This document shows positions 46,025 to 56,222 of a DNA stretch of 64,000 nucleotides, piece after piece. The first letter of the stretch is position 1, and each line of letters starts with the position of its first letter. A model generated the notes under the pieces. The model made no database searches, was not told where the DNA came from, and saw only the letters and a list, made by a program, of their open reading frames with translations. The translations under genes were made by a program, and so were the position numbers. The stretch lies in assembly GCA_019188255.1 (NCBI GenBank), contig JAETXT010000011.1, forward strand, positions 2,232,001-2,296,000, written 5' to 3'. This DNA comes from Verticillium longisporum (taxonomy: Eukaryota; Ascomycota; Sordariomycetes; Glomerellales; Plectosphaerellaceae).

Positions 46025-48004
46025 ATGCCGTTCACAGTACTCCTCGGCACGTCCGCTGATCGACGCCTATCCCATCGCTCTTCCAAGTCTTCTCCGACGA
46101 CCCCCCCGACCGAAACCCCTGAAGCCCGTCTCGAATACATCCACGACGAGGCCCAGCTGCAGGACCCTCCCGAAGAATGCCCCGATCTCCGCGAGCTCAA
46201 CAACAGCCTCGAGGCCCTGGCGGCCCTGTTTCCGAACGTCCAACCCGAGGTCTTCCGCGAGATGCTGTCCAACTTTGACAGCGAATCCAGACTCGCCGTC
46301 GTCGCCGATGCGCTGCTGAAGAACCACGTCAACTGGGTCAAGGGCCGATGGAGGATCACCGAAGACAAAGTGCCCAGCGATACCTCCGCAGCGGTTCCGA
46401 CCGTCCCGCACAAGGACGCGTTCCGCAGTGACGAGTACAAAAAGGCCGTCCAAGCTCTGGCCTGGACCGAGTTCAAGGGCCTGACGCGCTCCGCCGTCAA
46501 CGCCGTGCTCGCCGAGTTCAACTACTCCTATCTCGACGCACGCAAGACCCTGCTCGACCTGTCGGCCAAGTCCTGGCGCTTCACCATCTCGTCCCTCTTC
46601 TCCCGCCGCAAGCCCGCCACGGCCGGCGATGCCGAAAACCACCCCCTCGTCATCTGGCAATCCACCGGCCAGGGGTCCATCATACCGACACTGCGCACAA
46701 CGGGACATGCCGAGCTCGACCGCGAGCTGTACGGCGAGCTCATCCGCCCGCTGAAAGACCGCGCCCGCGCGACGCAGCTCGACAAGGACCGCGGCCTGGC
46801 CCTCGTGCTGAACAGCGAGGAGGCCGAGGCCGTCGACGCCCTGCACGAGTGCTGCTGCTGCTTCACCGAGTCGACCTTTGAGGAGTTTACCCAGTGCAAC
46901 GCCGACGGGCACATGATCTGCTTCCGCTGCGTGCAGCTGTCGCTGACCGAGGCCGTCTTCGGCCAGGGCTGGCACAGCAGCATCGACACCCACGCCGGCA
47001 CGCTCAGGTGCCTGGCCGTCGACGGCGCCGGCTGCGGCGGCCAGGTCCCGGCCCACCACCCCCACCGCGCCATGCTCGGGGAGAAGAAGGGCGCCGGGGT
47101 CCTGCACAAGCTCGACCAGCGCCTCGCCGACCACAGCCTGCTCGCCTCGGGCCTGCCCCTCATCCGCTGCCCCTTTTGCGACTACGCCGAGGTCGACGAC
47201 ATCTACCTGCCCCAGCACGAGGACAGCCTGCGGCCCAAGGCCGACGGCGTCCTCAGCGCCATTTTCCTGCTCCTCTGCGTCGGCTCCATCCCCTTCCTCA
47301 TGCCGCTCGTCCTCCTGTCGTCCCTGCTCTGCCTCGCCATGACAACGTCGCGCGCCTCGCTGGCGACGCACTGGTCGCGCGCCCTGCACCGCCGCCGCCG
47401 CCGCCGCCGCGGGCCCAAGTTCACCTGCCGCGCCCCGCGCTGCGGCCGCACCTCGTGCCTCGCCTGCGCCAAGCCCTGGGCCGACGTGCACGTCTGCAAC
47501 GAGTCGTCCCTCGTCGCGCTGCGCACGCAGGTCGAGCAGGCCATGAGCCTCGCCATCAAGCGCGTGTGCCCGCGCTGCGCCACGTCCTTTGTCAAGAACT
47601 CGGGCTGCAACAAGCTCACGTGCCCCTGCGGCTACAAAATGTGCTACGTCTGCCGCAAGGACATTGGCGGGCCCGACGGCGCCGGCGAGGGCTACCGCCA
47701 CTTTTGCGAGCACTTTCGCCCCAACGGCGACCCCCGCCCCTGCGACGAGTGCGACCGCTGCAACCTCTGGGAGAGCGAGGACACGGACGAGGTGCTGCGC
47801 CGCGCCCGCGACGAGGCCGAGCGCCGCTGGAAGGAGACCGAGGCCCGCGACCTCAGCGGCGCCGAGCGCGTCTTTCTCGACACGGGCTTCGCCGCCGCCG
47901 CCGCCGGCCGCGACGACGTCTCGGTCGAGCAGGTCCTGCGTGCGGGGCGCCTGCCGTCTGTGGCGCAGATTTGCGACCTCGTCGTCGAGAATCTGTTTGT
48001 GTGA
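46025..48004 (+). CDS. RBR-type E3 ubiquitin ligase with a membrane segment (RNF216/TRIAD-like)
   Basis: RING-between-RING ligases take ubiquitin from E2 onto a RING2 cysteine before transfer. Single exon, 659 residues. Residues 45-110 resemble a CUE-type ubiquitin-binding helix bundle (LEALAALFPNVQPEVFREML). RING1 spans about 276-385 (CCCCF, CNADGHMICFRC, CPFC), an IBR about 468-491, and RING2 about 515-543 (CPRCATSFVKNSGCNKLTC). The likely catalytic residue is Cys528 in SGCNK, by analogy with other RBR proteins. Between RING1 and the IBR is a strongly hydrophobic stretch at about 408-438, then a run of eight Arg at 456-463, suggesting membrane anchoring with a cytosolic basic flank. High G+C at third codon positions creates long spurious frames on the other strand. 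Confidence 0.9.
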   Translation: MPFTVLLGTSADRRLSHRSSKSSPTTPPTETPEARLEYIHDEAQLQDPPEECPDLRELNNSLEALAALFPNVQPEVFREMLSNFDSESRLAVVADALLKNHVNWVKGRWRITEDKVPSDTSAAVPTVPHKDAFRSDEYKKAVQALAWTEFKGLTRSAVNAVLAEFNYSYLDARKTLLDLSAKSWRFTISSLFSRRKPATAGDAENHPLVIWQSTGQGSIIPTLRTTGHAELDRELYGELIRPLKDRARATQLDKDRGLALVLNSEEAEAVDALHECCCCFTESTFEEFTQCNADGHMICFRCVQLSLTEAVFGQGWHSSIDTHAGTLRCLAVDGAGCGGQVPAHHPHRAMLGEKKGAGVLHKLDQRLADHSLLASGLPLIRCPFCDYAEVDDIYLPQHEDSLRPKADGVLSAIFLLLCVGSIPFLMPLVLLSSLLCLAMTTSRASLATHWSRALHRRRRRRRGPKFTCRAPRCGRTSCLACAKPWADVHVCNESSLVALRTQVEQAMSLAIKRVCPRCATSFVKNSGCNKLTCPCGYKMCYVCRKDIGGPDGAGEGYRHFCEHFRPNGDPRPCDECDRCNLWESEDTDEVLRRARDEAERRWKETEARDLSGAERVFLDTGFAAAAAGRDDVSVEQVLRAGRLPSVAQICDLVVENLFV

Positions 48005-48326
48005 CGGCTCCTTCTTCGCTGGGTCTGGGCCTGTTGTGAGCATGGGAACAAGTATATGGGATGGGATAGTAGGCATCTTGCGGAACATGAAACACGGCAG
48101 TCAGGACGAACAACAGACGGAACACGGCGTCAGGAGCAGACATGGGGAAAACAATTCGAGCCGACACGAGCGGTAGAGCAACGAGGACACTACACACGGC
48201 CAAGCACCACAGAAACGAGCGTCTTTTGATTACCAGAATAAATTGCATTCATTGACATGAGTAAACATCTCTTGGTATCCTACACCTACACAAACGTCTC
48301 AACACTCATCACGCCAACCAGCCAGT

Positions 48327-51300
48327 CTACGCCTTGCCGACGAGCTCGGCACCGCCGCCCGCAATGGCGAGCTTGCCCGTCTCCTTGACCTTGGTCTGGA
48401 ACAGCACCTTGCCGCCCTCCTGCCACATCTCGGTGACGAGCGTCTCGCCGGGCAGGACGGTGCCGGCGAAGCGGACCTTGATGTTCTTGAAGGCGCCAAA
48501 GCGCTCGTAGACGGCCTTGCCGGCGAAGCCAAAGGTGCAGAGGCCGTGCAGGATGGGCTTCTTGAAGCCGCCCATGCGGGCAAACGACGGGTCGACGTGG
48601 AGCGGGTTGTAGTCGCCGCTGAGGCGGTAGAGGGCCGCCTGCTCCTCCGTCGTCTTCTCCTCGACGACGACGTCGGGGCTGCGCACGGGGGGCTTGTTGG
48701 CGGCGGTGCTGGGGCCGCGGTCGGCGGGGCGCGCCTGGCCGCCGAAGCCGCCGCAGCCGCGGAGGAAGACGGTCATCTCGTTGTAGAAGACCTCCTCGCC
48801 CGTCTCGGCGAGGACGGTCGAGATGCCGTTGCGCGCAATGGCCGCGTTGCCCTTGTCGACGACCTCGAGCAGGCGCGCGCGGGAGACGAGGTGCGCCGCC
48901 GTCGGGATCGGGTACTTCTTCACCTCGAGGTACTGCTCGCCGTGGAGCAGCATCATCGGGGAGAAGTTGGGCACAATGTCGTCATAATTGAACGACGTTT
49001 CGGCGCCAAAGGGCGGGATGACGCCAAAGGTTGGGACAGGACGGAAGTCCTCGGCGCCCTCAAAGACGTAGTCGAGTTTGTCGCGCTTGGCGCCAATGCC
49101 AAGGTTGTAGAGAGCGATGTCGCGCTCGGTGTAGGTAAAGTCGGAAGGGATCGTGTCGGCCTTGAGCGCGTTGGCAATGGCCTCGCGGTACTGAGCGCCC
49201 TCGTCGGAGGAGGACGGGGCCTGGGGTTCACTGGAGGACTATTGACGGAGGACGTGGGCGTTAACGATTTTGGGTTCATTTGGCTACGTGGCTATGGTAC
49301 AATATGTGTGCGCAGATGAGGAAAAAAGGACATGGCATCACCATCAGATGACAGAGAAGCTTCTCATACCTTCTTGCTCTTGTTCGCCATGTTGTCCATG
49401 ACCTTCTGGACGGCATCCTGCGCCTTGGACGGGTGGTCCGCACGGCCGTCGTCAAAGTTCCTGATGACGTCCCACTTCTGCAGGACAGCCTCGGGCGTCA
49501 GGGGCACGTCGACGGGGAATCCGTGGCCGCCGGATCGCTGCCACCTCGTCTGACCGACCCAGCCGCTGCCGACCTCGTACAGGCCGCCGGTAGGGTTCTT
49601 GGGCACCTTGTCGCTGCAGAGCGCGAGCACGACGGGCGCAATGTAGTCGGGCTTGAAAGCCTGCACCATCTCCTCGGGCATGATTGTCCTCGTCATGGCC
49701 GTGCCGGCGTTGGGCGCAATCGTGTTGACGTAGATGTTGTACTTGGCACCCTCGAGGGCCAGGGCGCGGGAGAAGCCGAGAATACCGCATTTCTGTGCAC
49801 ACGTCAGTTTCTGGGCGAAGAAGAGTGAGGCAGATAACGTACCGCCGCGGCGTAGTTGGCCTGTCCAAAGTTGCCGTAGATGCCACTCGTCGAGGTCGTG
49901 TTGATGACACGGCCATACTTCTGCTTGAGGAAGTAGGGCCAAGCGGCCTTGGTGACCTTGTAGGTACCGCGAAGGTGGACGTTCAGGACGGGGTCCCACA
50001 GGCTGTCGTCCATGTTGTTGAAAGCCTTGTCGCGCAGAATGCCGGCATTGTTGATAATGATGTCGATACGGCCAAAGGCGTCGATGGCCGCCTTGACGAC
50101 CACATCGCCGTCCTCGGCAGAGGCCTTGACGCCGACAGCCTTGCCGCCGGCCGCCTTGATCTCGTTGACGACGTCATCGGGGTTGGCGAGGTCGTTGATG
50201 ACAAGCGAGGCACCGTACTTGGCGAAAGCCAGAGCGTAGGCGCGGCCGATACTGAGAAGCATTAGCAGCTGAAAATGGGACCACGAGCGGATATGAAGAC
50301 TCACCCAGCACCGCCACCAGTGACAAGAGCGACACGGCCCGTGAAGTCGGGGTTCTCGCCCTGGGCGCTAGGGCCCTTCTTCATGGAGTCCTCGAGCAGG
50401 GTCAAGAAGTCGGCAGGTCCCGAAGGGTACTGGGGTTGGAGAAGTCGCCAACCTGGTCCCAGGCCTTGAGGTCGGCGCCGGGGGTGTCGCTGTCGATGGC
50501 CTTGAGAAGGAGCCCGCTGCACCGCTCCCAGCGGATCTCGGCGACGTCGCCAGCTCCCACCACCCAGATGGTGCCGTCCTCCTCCGTGTTGCTCTTATGG
50601 ACGAGGACAGCGACAAGGGGGACGACCCAGTCGGGCTTGAGGTTCTCGAGAACATCAGGAGGCATGACAGTCTCGGTCATGCGGCTCGCAGCTGGCATGG
50701 GGCGTCAGTCAACGGGGTCCCGTCACCTGGGATGGCAGAGAAAACTCACCAATGGGCGCAATGACGTTGGAGAGGATGTTGTACTTGGCGCCCTCCTTGG
50801 CGAGGGTCTCGGTGAAGCCAACCATGGCGAGCTTGGCAGCTGGACGGTTTGTTAGTGCGGTGCAGCTCACTGAGGGGGGCTCTCAAAGGAGCATACCAGA
50901 GTAGTTGGCCTGGCCGAAGCTCCCGAACAGACCGGCGGCAGAGGCCGTGTTGATGACGCGGCCGTACTTTTGTTTCCTGAAGTGAGGCCAGGCGGCGCGA
51001 GCGCACTTGTAGGCGCCACGGACGTGGACCTTCATGATGAGGTCCCAGTCCTGGTCGGTCATGTTCTTGAAGCTGATGTCGCGGAGGATACCGGCATTGT
51101 TGATGAGAATGTCAATGCGACCAAAGGCCTGGATGGCCGTCTCGATGATCTTATCGCCATCCTCGACAGAGTTGTAGTTGGCCACGGCCTTGCCGCCAGC
51201 GGCCTTGATCTCGTTGACGACAACATCGGCGGCCTAGGGAGAGATGCGATGTCAGCGACGGCTTTTCGAAGGAGAATTGCGCACTTCTGGGGGTGGGGGT

Positions 51301-51473
51301 TCGAGGATGCTTACCTTGCTGGAGGTGCCCTCGCCCTTGAAGGAGCCGCCGAGGTCGTTGACGACGACAGAGGCACCGCGCGAAGCGAAGAAGAGGGCGT
51401 AGACCTTGCCGAGGCCGCCACCAGCGCCGGTGACAACGACGACCTGGTCGTCAAATCGCAGCTGATCGGCCAT
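48327..51473 (-). CDS. fox2: Peroxisomal multifunctional beta-oxidation enzyme MFE-2 (fox2), frameshifted in this sequence
   Basis: Bifunctional 3-hydroxyacyl-CoA dehydrogenase and 2-enoyl-CoA hydratase of peroxisomal beta-oxidation. Exons (minus): 51473-51315, 51233-50897, 50839-50750, 50691-50305, 50251-49843, 49792-49370, 49220-48327; about 899 residues if frame is restored. Two SDR domains in tandem carry [28 protein letters not shown] and then [28 protein letters not shown]; the C-terminal MaoC hydratase has [18 protein letters not shown] and [10 protein letters not shown]. In exon 4 the frame breaks after VGDFSNP: the run of four C (minus strand) at 50432-50435 needs one more C to continue into [13 protein letters not shown]. 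The protein ends ELVGKA rather than a canonical SKL peroxisomal signal. Identification certain; the break may be a sequence error. Confidence 0.95.
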
Positions 51474-52056
51474 GATGATGATTGTCTCGGTCGGGTTGAC
51501 GACGAGACTGTGTGATGTGGGGAGGTAGAGGGGGAGGAGGGAAGAGGAGGAGGAGGAATGGAAGTGGTGGGAGTAAGAGAAAAGGATGGACGACAGCACT
51601 CTCAAGGGATGGGGGGTATCAAAGGGCAAGATGGCTCAATAGATATGGAGATGGGAAAGGTCGAAGTTGGAGGGGACGAGAGAAAGATGGAGAGTCAAGA
51701 AGAGCCTCGGGATGGAGTCGGGAAGCAGCAACGGTAGATTGTGCCCGAAGCCGTAACCGTCTCGTCCGTCGCTCGGTCACTGTAACGATGGGGGGGGATC
51801 TCACTGGGGCTGTGGGGAGCCGAGGCACCCATTCCAGTGCCGCACACCTGAGCCGAGGGGTCACGCTAGGCCGCATCGAGAGAGCTCTCCAAGGCCCTAG
51901 ACGTTCACATGCTTGTGCTGACATGACGTCGCAAACTGGGGGCAAGTCATGCGCCCCAGACTTGTCACATGTATCTGGGGTAGTCTTGAGTGTGGATGAG
52001 GGGCCAATGTCGGAGTGCATCTTGCGGAAAAGTTGTCATCTCGTCTGCAGGCATGA
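51474..52056. promoter_or_regulatory. fox2 upstream region
   Basis: About 580 bp between the fox2 start and the 3' end of the F-box gene, which lies upstream on the same strand. Contains pyrimidine-rich stretches on the minus strand next to the start codon, typical of fungal core promoters. No gene seen. Confidence 0.45.
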
Positions 52057-53185
52057 CTACCTGAAACCCATTGGCAAGTTCTCGATTGTCATGTTGAATT
52101 GGTCCTGTAGGCGCGCGAGCTCGTTGCGGCCCTCGTGTGAGACACCATTCATACGGCGGCTTGGTGGGATTTGAACCACTTTGAGACTCTGTGCTGAACG
52201 CAACGCACCATCTTCAAACTCTGACCTGAGGGTTGAGATGACTTTATCATCTCTTAAAGAGAACATCTCGGGCCACTCCAAGTCCGCTGTAAGTATGAGA
52301 TGTTCAAGACTTCCTGCAAGAATCTGCCTGAGTCGCCTGGGGGTTTGGCATCCCTCTTCCTCATTGATCACAAAGATCCACGGAAGCTGGATATTCTTTA
52401 TCTTTGTAAGCCGTGATAGCCCACTCAGCGTGCCCTTGAAAAAGACGTCGGGGGGTTCATAACCTCCCCGCTGAAGGGCATACCACGATGTAGCCTTGAT
52501 CCTTAAATAAGACAGACCTTGTCCGTGTCTTGCAAGTGCGCCTCCGAGCTGGCTCAGATTGACGGTGGGCATGCTCATCCAGCCACGGCGTGATTGACAC
52601 GTGAGTCAATGAATGGAAGTTGCGTGGATTCGGAGAGGGGCCGCTACTGGGGTCGCCCTCAACATAGTCTTGGAGAAGCAATCTGAACATGCGCCCAAGG
52701 AGTTGTGTCTCTCCACACCAATTCTCTGAGAGCGAGAGACTCTTTAAGCCGGTCGTCATCGAGACGAGAACTGCCACGACAGCATCAGCGGAGCCGGATT
52801 GGACTCTGGAGATCCAGTAATCGACATCGCCGGGTGACAGACCAACAAGGTTCACAGCTTCAGATAGGCCGTGTGGAAGTGCCTGAGGGTTCGGGAGGGG
52901 AAGTATAATAGAGTCGATTCCACGTCTTAGAAGCCCATCGTTCCCAGCAAAAGTCAGGCTGCGCACGACGCTGGCAAGCTCACGTCGTTCGAGGAAGGTG
53001 CGTAGAAGAAGCATGACAGGGGGCCGAATTTCAAGCGTCCATATAAATTGGATTGTAGAGTACAAGTGCGGCTCGATGAGATGGTGTATGGTTTTACTCG
53101 TAGAGGAAAGTGATGCGAGGCCAGACGAGTCCAAGTGCTGGAAAATGTTGAGTAGAATTTCTACGGGGCAATCTTGAAGAGACAT
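52057..53185 (-). CDS. F-box protein, reading frame interrupted
   Basis: The start at 53185 gives MSLQDCPVEILLNIFQHLDS and LASLSSTSKTIHHLIEPHLY, a clear F-box (about residues 3-45), the Skp1-binding module of SCF ubiquitin ligases. The rest is a divergent, leucine-rich fungal substrate region. The first frame runs well to HVSITPWLDEH at about 52,575. Coding sense then passes to another frame (PTVNLSQLGGAL onward) and ends at 52057 with LPMGFR. The frames could be joined by an unusually short intron (donor GTGTCA, acceptor before LGGAL, 52 nt). Otherwise the sequence carries one extra base or lacks two. Substrate unknown. Confidence 0.7.
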
Positions 53186-53334
53186 GTTAAGGAATCAATC
53201 AGTGGTGGTGAATAATGTTAGTGACGATGATAGTGATATGCGACAATAAATAACCTTCACAAGACGGGAGTAAGGAGAGGCGAGGCAAGGAAGGGGACAC
53301 CGTGCATCCCAAGAGGCGGGGGATTGTGCCGGGG

Positions 53335-53385
53335 TACCTGGGGTAGTGCCTGAAGGTACTATGTAAGTACCTACCTAGGTAGGCA
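53335..53385. promoter_or_regulatory. GTACCT/TACCTAGGTA tract between F-box and kinase genes
   Basis: Several TACCT/AGGTA words and a tacctaggta palindrome in the divergent intergenic space between the F-box gene (minus) and the P-loop kinase (plus). Same word family as the other tracts. Confidence 0.3.
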
Positions 53386-53386
53386 G

Positions 53387-53438
53387 TCTAGAGGCTCTAG
53401 AGGCTCTAGAGGCTCTAGAGGCGCATTGGCGCATTGGC
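53387..53438. repeat. Adjacent minisatellites: 9-bp (tctagaggc) x 4 and 8-bp gcattggc x 2
   Basis: Four perfect tandem copies of tctagaggc (53387-53422) immediately followed by two copies of gcattggc, in the shared upstream region of two divergent genes. Confidence 0.9.
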
Positions 53439-53714
53439 GCAGCCAGCGGCCTTTTCTTTTCCCACTCCCACCACCCAAGTCATGCCATGACACCCCGCAC
53501 ACCGGCGCGGCCTTCTTCCCGTTACCGGCGTCGGCCTCGCTGCACGGCGGCTGGCAAGCGACAAAATGCCGCCGTGATCCACGCTCCGAATGCTGGGACG
53601 TGGATATAACCAAGAGCATCTACTCGCATGTCTGGCAAGACAATCGACTCCCAGTTCTCTCGTACATACCCACCTGTAGAAGATTGTTCTGCCAGACGGT
53701 AAGAATACCCCACC

Positions 53715-54634
53715 ATGGCCGCCATTCTCGACGATAAGTCCCCCATCTGCATCCCCTTCATCCTCGAGCACCTCGCCGACCACCTCGCCGCCGAGGGCCC
53801 CGACAAGGCGCGCCCCTTTCTCATCGGCCTCAACGGCGTCCAGGGCGTCGGCAAGACGACCCTCGTCCGCTCCCTCGCCGACGCCCTCGCCGCCGAAGCC
53901 CACCCGGCCCTCGTCCTCTCCATCGACGACCTCTACCTGCCGCACCCCGCGCAGCGCGCCCCCGCCGCCGCCCACCCCGACAACGCCCTGCTCCAGCAGC
54001 GCGGCGAGCCCGGCACCCACGACATTCCCCTGGCGCGCGCCTTCCTCGCCGACGCCCTCGCCCGCCGCCCCGCCCGCGTCCCGGCCTACGACAAGGCCGC
54101 CTTTGACGGCAAGGGCGACCGCGCCCCGGAAGACACCTGGATCGCCATCAACAGCCAAGAGACGGGTCCCGACGGCACGCCGCCGTCGCCGTCGCCGTCG
54201 CCGCGCATCGACGTCGTCATCGTCGAGGGCTGGTGCGTCGGCTTCCGCGCCCTGCCCGACGCCGAGGTCGAGGCCCGCTGGCGCGGGCCCTCGCGCACCC
54301 TGGCCAAGCACAAACTCGAGCACCTCCTCTTCGTCAACGACCGCCTGCGCGAGTACGACGCCATCACCGACCTGCTCGACGTCTTTGTCCACATTGACGC
54401 CGAGGACACGTCCTACGCCTACGACTGGCGCGCCCAGCAGGAGGTCGCCCTGCGCGCCGAGCGCGGCGCCGGCATGACCCCGACGAGGTCGTCAAGTTTG
54501 TCGACGGCTACTACCCCGCCTACGAGCTCTACGCCGACGCCCTGCGCAAGGGCGTCTTCCCGGACCGCCCCAAGAAGCAGGTCAGGATGGTGGTCGGCAA
54601 GGACAGGAAGGTCAAGGAGACGCACATCATCTAG
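53715..54634 (+). CDS. P-loop kinase, TDA10/YGR205W and D-glycerate 3-kinase-like, frameshifted in this sequence
   Basis: Small-molecule kinase of the phosphoribulokinase/uridine kinase fold; yeast Tda10 has no settled substrate, and plant GLYK is D-glycerate 3-kinase. Single exon. Walker A is GLNGVQGVGKTTLVRSL (residues about 38-54); LVLSIDDLYLPH and VVIVEGWCVGFRAL are the family's second and third motifs. The frame is open to about codon 256 (ERGAGM), then breaks. The conserved tail EVVKFVDGYYPAYELYADAL, KKQVRMVVGK and KETHII is in another frame and ends at 54634. Adding one C to the run at 54478-54481 restores it, to about 306 residues. Identification good; the break is suspected to be a sequence error. 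Confidence 0.88.
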
Positions 54635-54815
54635 AACCAACCCTAGCGTATCCGTCAATTCTCTACAATCCGTCCTTCCAGCCTCGTGCCATAATGTACA
54701 CTTGCGTAGTCCATCTTGTTGATGACGGCCAACATCTCGTCCTCGACCCAGGTATCATTGTCATTAGTCGTGTCAGTCGTCAAATTTGAAGCGCCAGAGC
54801 ATCATGTAGCGTGCC

Positions 54816-56222
54816 TCAGTCTGCCTTGTCCGCCAGCATGTCCTCACCCTTGCTCTTGATCTTCTTGAGCTTCAGGTTGATATTCTCCGTCCGCAGCCGG
54901 ACAGCTTCCTCGCGGCTCGCCAGCTCCGTCTCAAATGTCTCCACTGTAGCCCGCTTACTCTGTCGGGTCTCCTTTAGCTTCTGCGCCACACGGCCAAACT
55001 GCTCCAGAAACCAGTCGCCCGATCGCTCCCAATCGCCCAGGTCAAGCTCGGCGAAGAACTGCTTCTGCTCCGTGCTGCTCTTGCTCCGGTAATGCTCCAG
55101 CTTTTCGGGCAACGTCTCGCCGACGACGGACTTGTCTGCCCCGCTTGCAGCTTGGGCGGGATCCGCGTCAAAGGGCTGATTCTGCAGGTCCGAGTAACTC
55201 ATGCGCATAAGAGTCTTGTCATCATAATCGACGTTGTTGCGATCGCGCTTCTTGCTCTTGCTGCTGACGGTGATGACTCGGTTGGCGGGCCAGGTCGGTG
55301 GAGGGTCGTCCGAGAAGACATCGGCCCTGCGGCCCTCTCTCTTCAGAGGCCGAGCGGTGCCGGGCTCCTCGTCACTAAGAGGCATGTCAGACCGAAGGCT
55401 CCTCACATCAGAGTCGGCATCATTGTCGAAAAACGCCGAACGCGGTTGGACTCTGGCTTGGTCTCTGTGTCCCTTCGACTGGTGGGGCAAGGGCCTGTCA
55501 CGAGTCGGCGACTTTCGGTGTTCCTGCTTGACGTACTCTTCTTTGACAAGATTGGAAACCTCGGGAAACGGCTTCAAAGGATTCACGTTATGGATTGGAA
55601 GCTCGGTCTGGCGTTTTGTTGGGGACGGGAGGAACCCCATGCTCGGGTCACCCATCCACCGAGGTCGAGAGTTGTTGCCTTGCAGTCCATCTCGCATTCC
55701 GTTGTGGTTTCCCAGCCCGTTTGCATGCAGGGGCCGAATGGGTTCTATGTAGCGCGGAGGGCTCCTCGGTACAGCCACGGTCGAGGCTGCTCGTCGTGGG
55801 ATCCCCAGGTCATAGTCTCGGTCACGATCATTGTACTGTGTTTCGGCCGAGGTAGACGTGGGCGAGCCTGCTGGTGTGGCGATGGCGGATGGCAACGAGG
55901 GCGCCCATAGCCGATCAGGGTGGTCGGCTGAGTTTGTTCGTCGTCGGGCGAGGAGGCCGCGAGGCGGGTTGGGAAGTACTCCGACTCCGGGAGAAGATGG
56001 AGGCTCAACAGTGGGAGCGCCGACTTCACGAGGCGGGGCAGAAGCGCGCAAAGGTGCCGACGATCTAGGTAGAGGCATTTTGATAGAATCCGCCATGACG
56101 TCCCGCGAATTGGAAGCGGGTGGAAAGTATGTGCTGGCATCGCTATGTGTTTGGTTGGCGTTTGGGTCAGGCAAGCCACGAGCATACTGCGCCAATCTAC
56201 TGATGCTGTTGCTCGGCGGCAT
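54816..56222 (-). CDS. ECM11-domain protein
   Basis: In budding yeast Ecm11 is a SUMOylated component of the synaptonemal complex central element that regulates crossover; filamentous-fungus members are little studied. Single exon of 468 residues, starting MPPSNSISRLAQYARGLPDP. The first two thirds are Pro/Ser/Arg-rich and probably disordered. The C-terminal third fits the ECM11 domain (PF15463): DYDDKTLMRMSYSDLQNQPF, then LDLGDWERSGDWFLEQFG, KLKETRQSKRATVETFE and the closing coiled coil with KIKSKGEDML. Ends at 54816, about 180 bp from the convergent kinase gene. Domain assignment is from remembered family patterns. Confidence 0.82.
   Translation of the reverse strand: MPPSNSISRLAQYARGLPDPNANQTHSDASTYFPPASNSRDVMADSIKMPLPRSSAPLRASAPPREVGAPTVEPPSSPGVGVLPNPPRGLLARRRTNSADHPDRLWAPSLPSAIATPAGSPTSTSAETQYNDRDRDYDLGIPRRAASTVAVPRSPPRYIEPIRPLHANGLGNHNGMRDGLQGNNSRPRWMGDPSMGFLPSPTKRQTELPIHNVNPLKPFPEVSNLVKEEYVKQEHRKSPTRDRPLPHQSKGHRDQARVQPRSAFFDNDADSDVRSLRSDMPLSDEEPGTARPLKREGRRADVFSDDPPPTWPANRVITVSSKSKKRDRNNVDYDDKTLMRMSYSDLQNQPFDADPAQAASGADKSVVGETLPEKLEHYRSKSSTEQKQFFAELDLGDWERSGDWFLEQFGRVAQKLKETRQSKRATVETFETELASREEAVRLRTENINLKLKKIKSKGEDMLADKAD

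Noticed and set aside
46067..48088. A 673-codon minus-strand frame and a 381-codon plus-frame overlapping the RBR ligase
   Set aside because: Composition is Ala/Gly/Arg repetitive, caused by G+C-rich third positions of the RBR gene; the RBR frame alone shows ordered Cys/His motifs.
53415..54392. A 325-codon minus-strand frame across the P-loop kinase
   Set aside because: Shadow of the kinase's codon bias; no domain, low complexity, whereas the plus frame has Walker A and conserved motifs.
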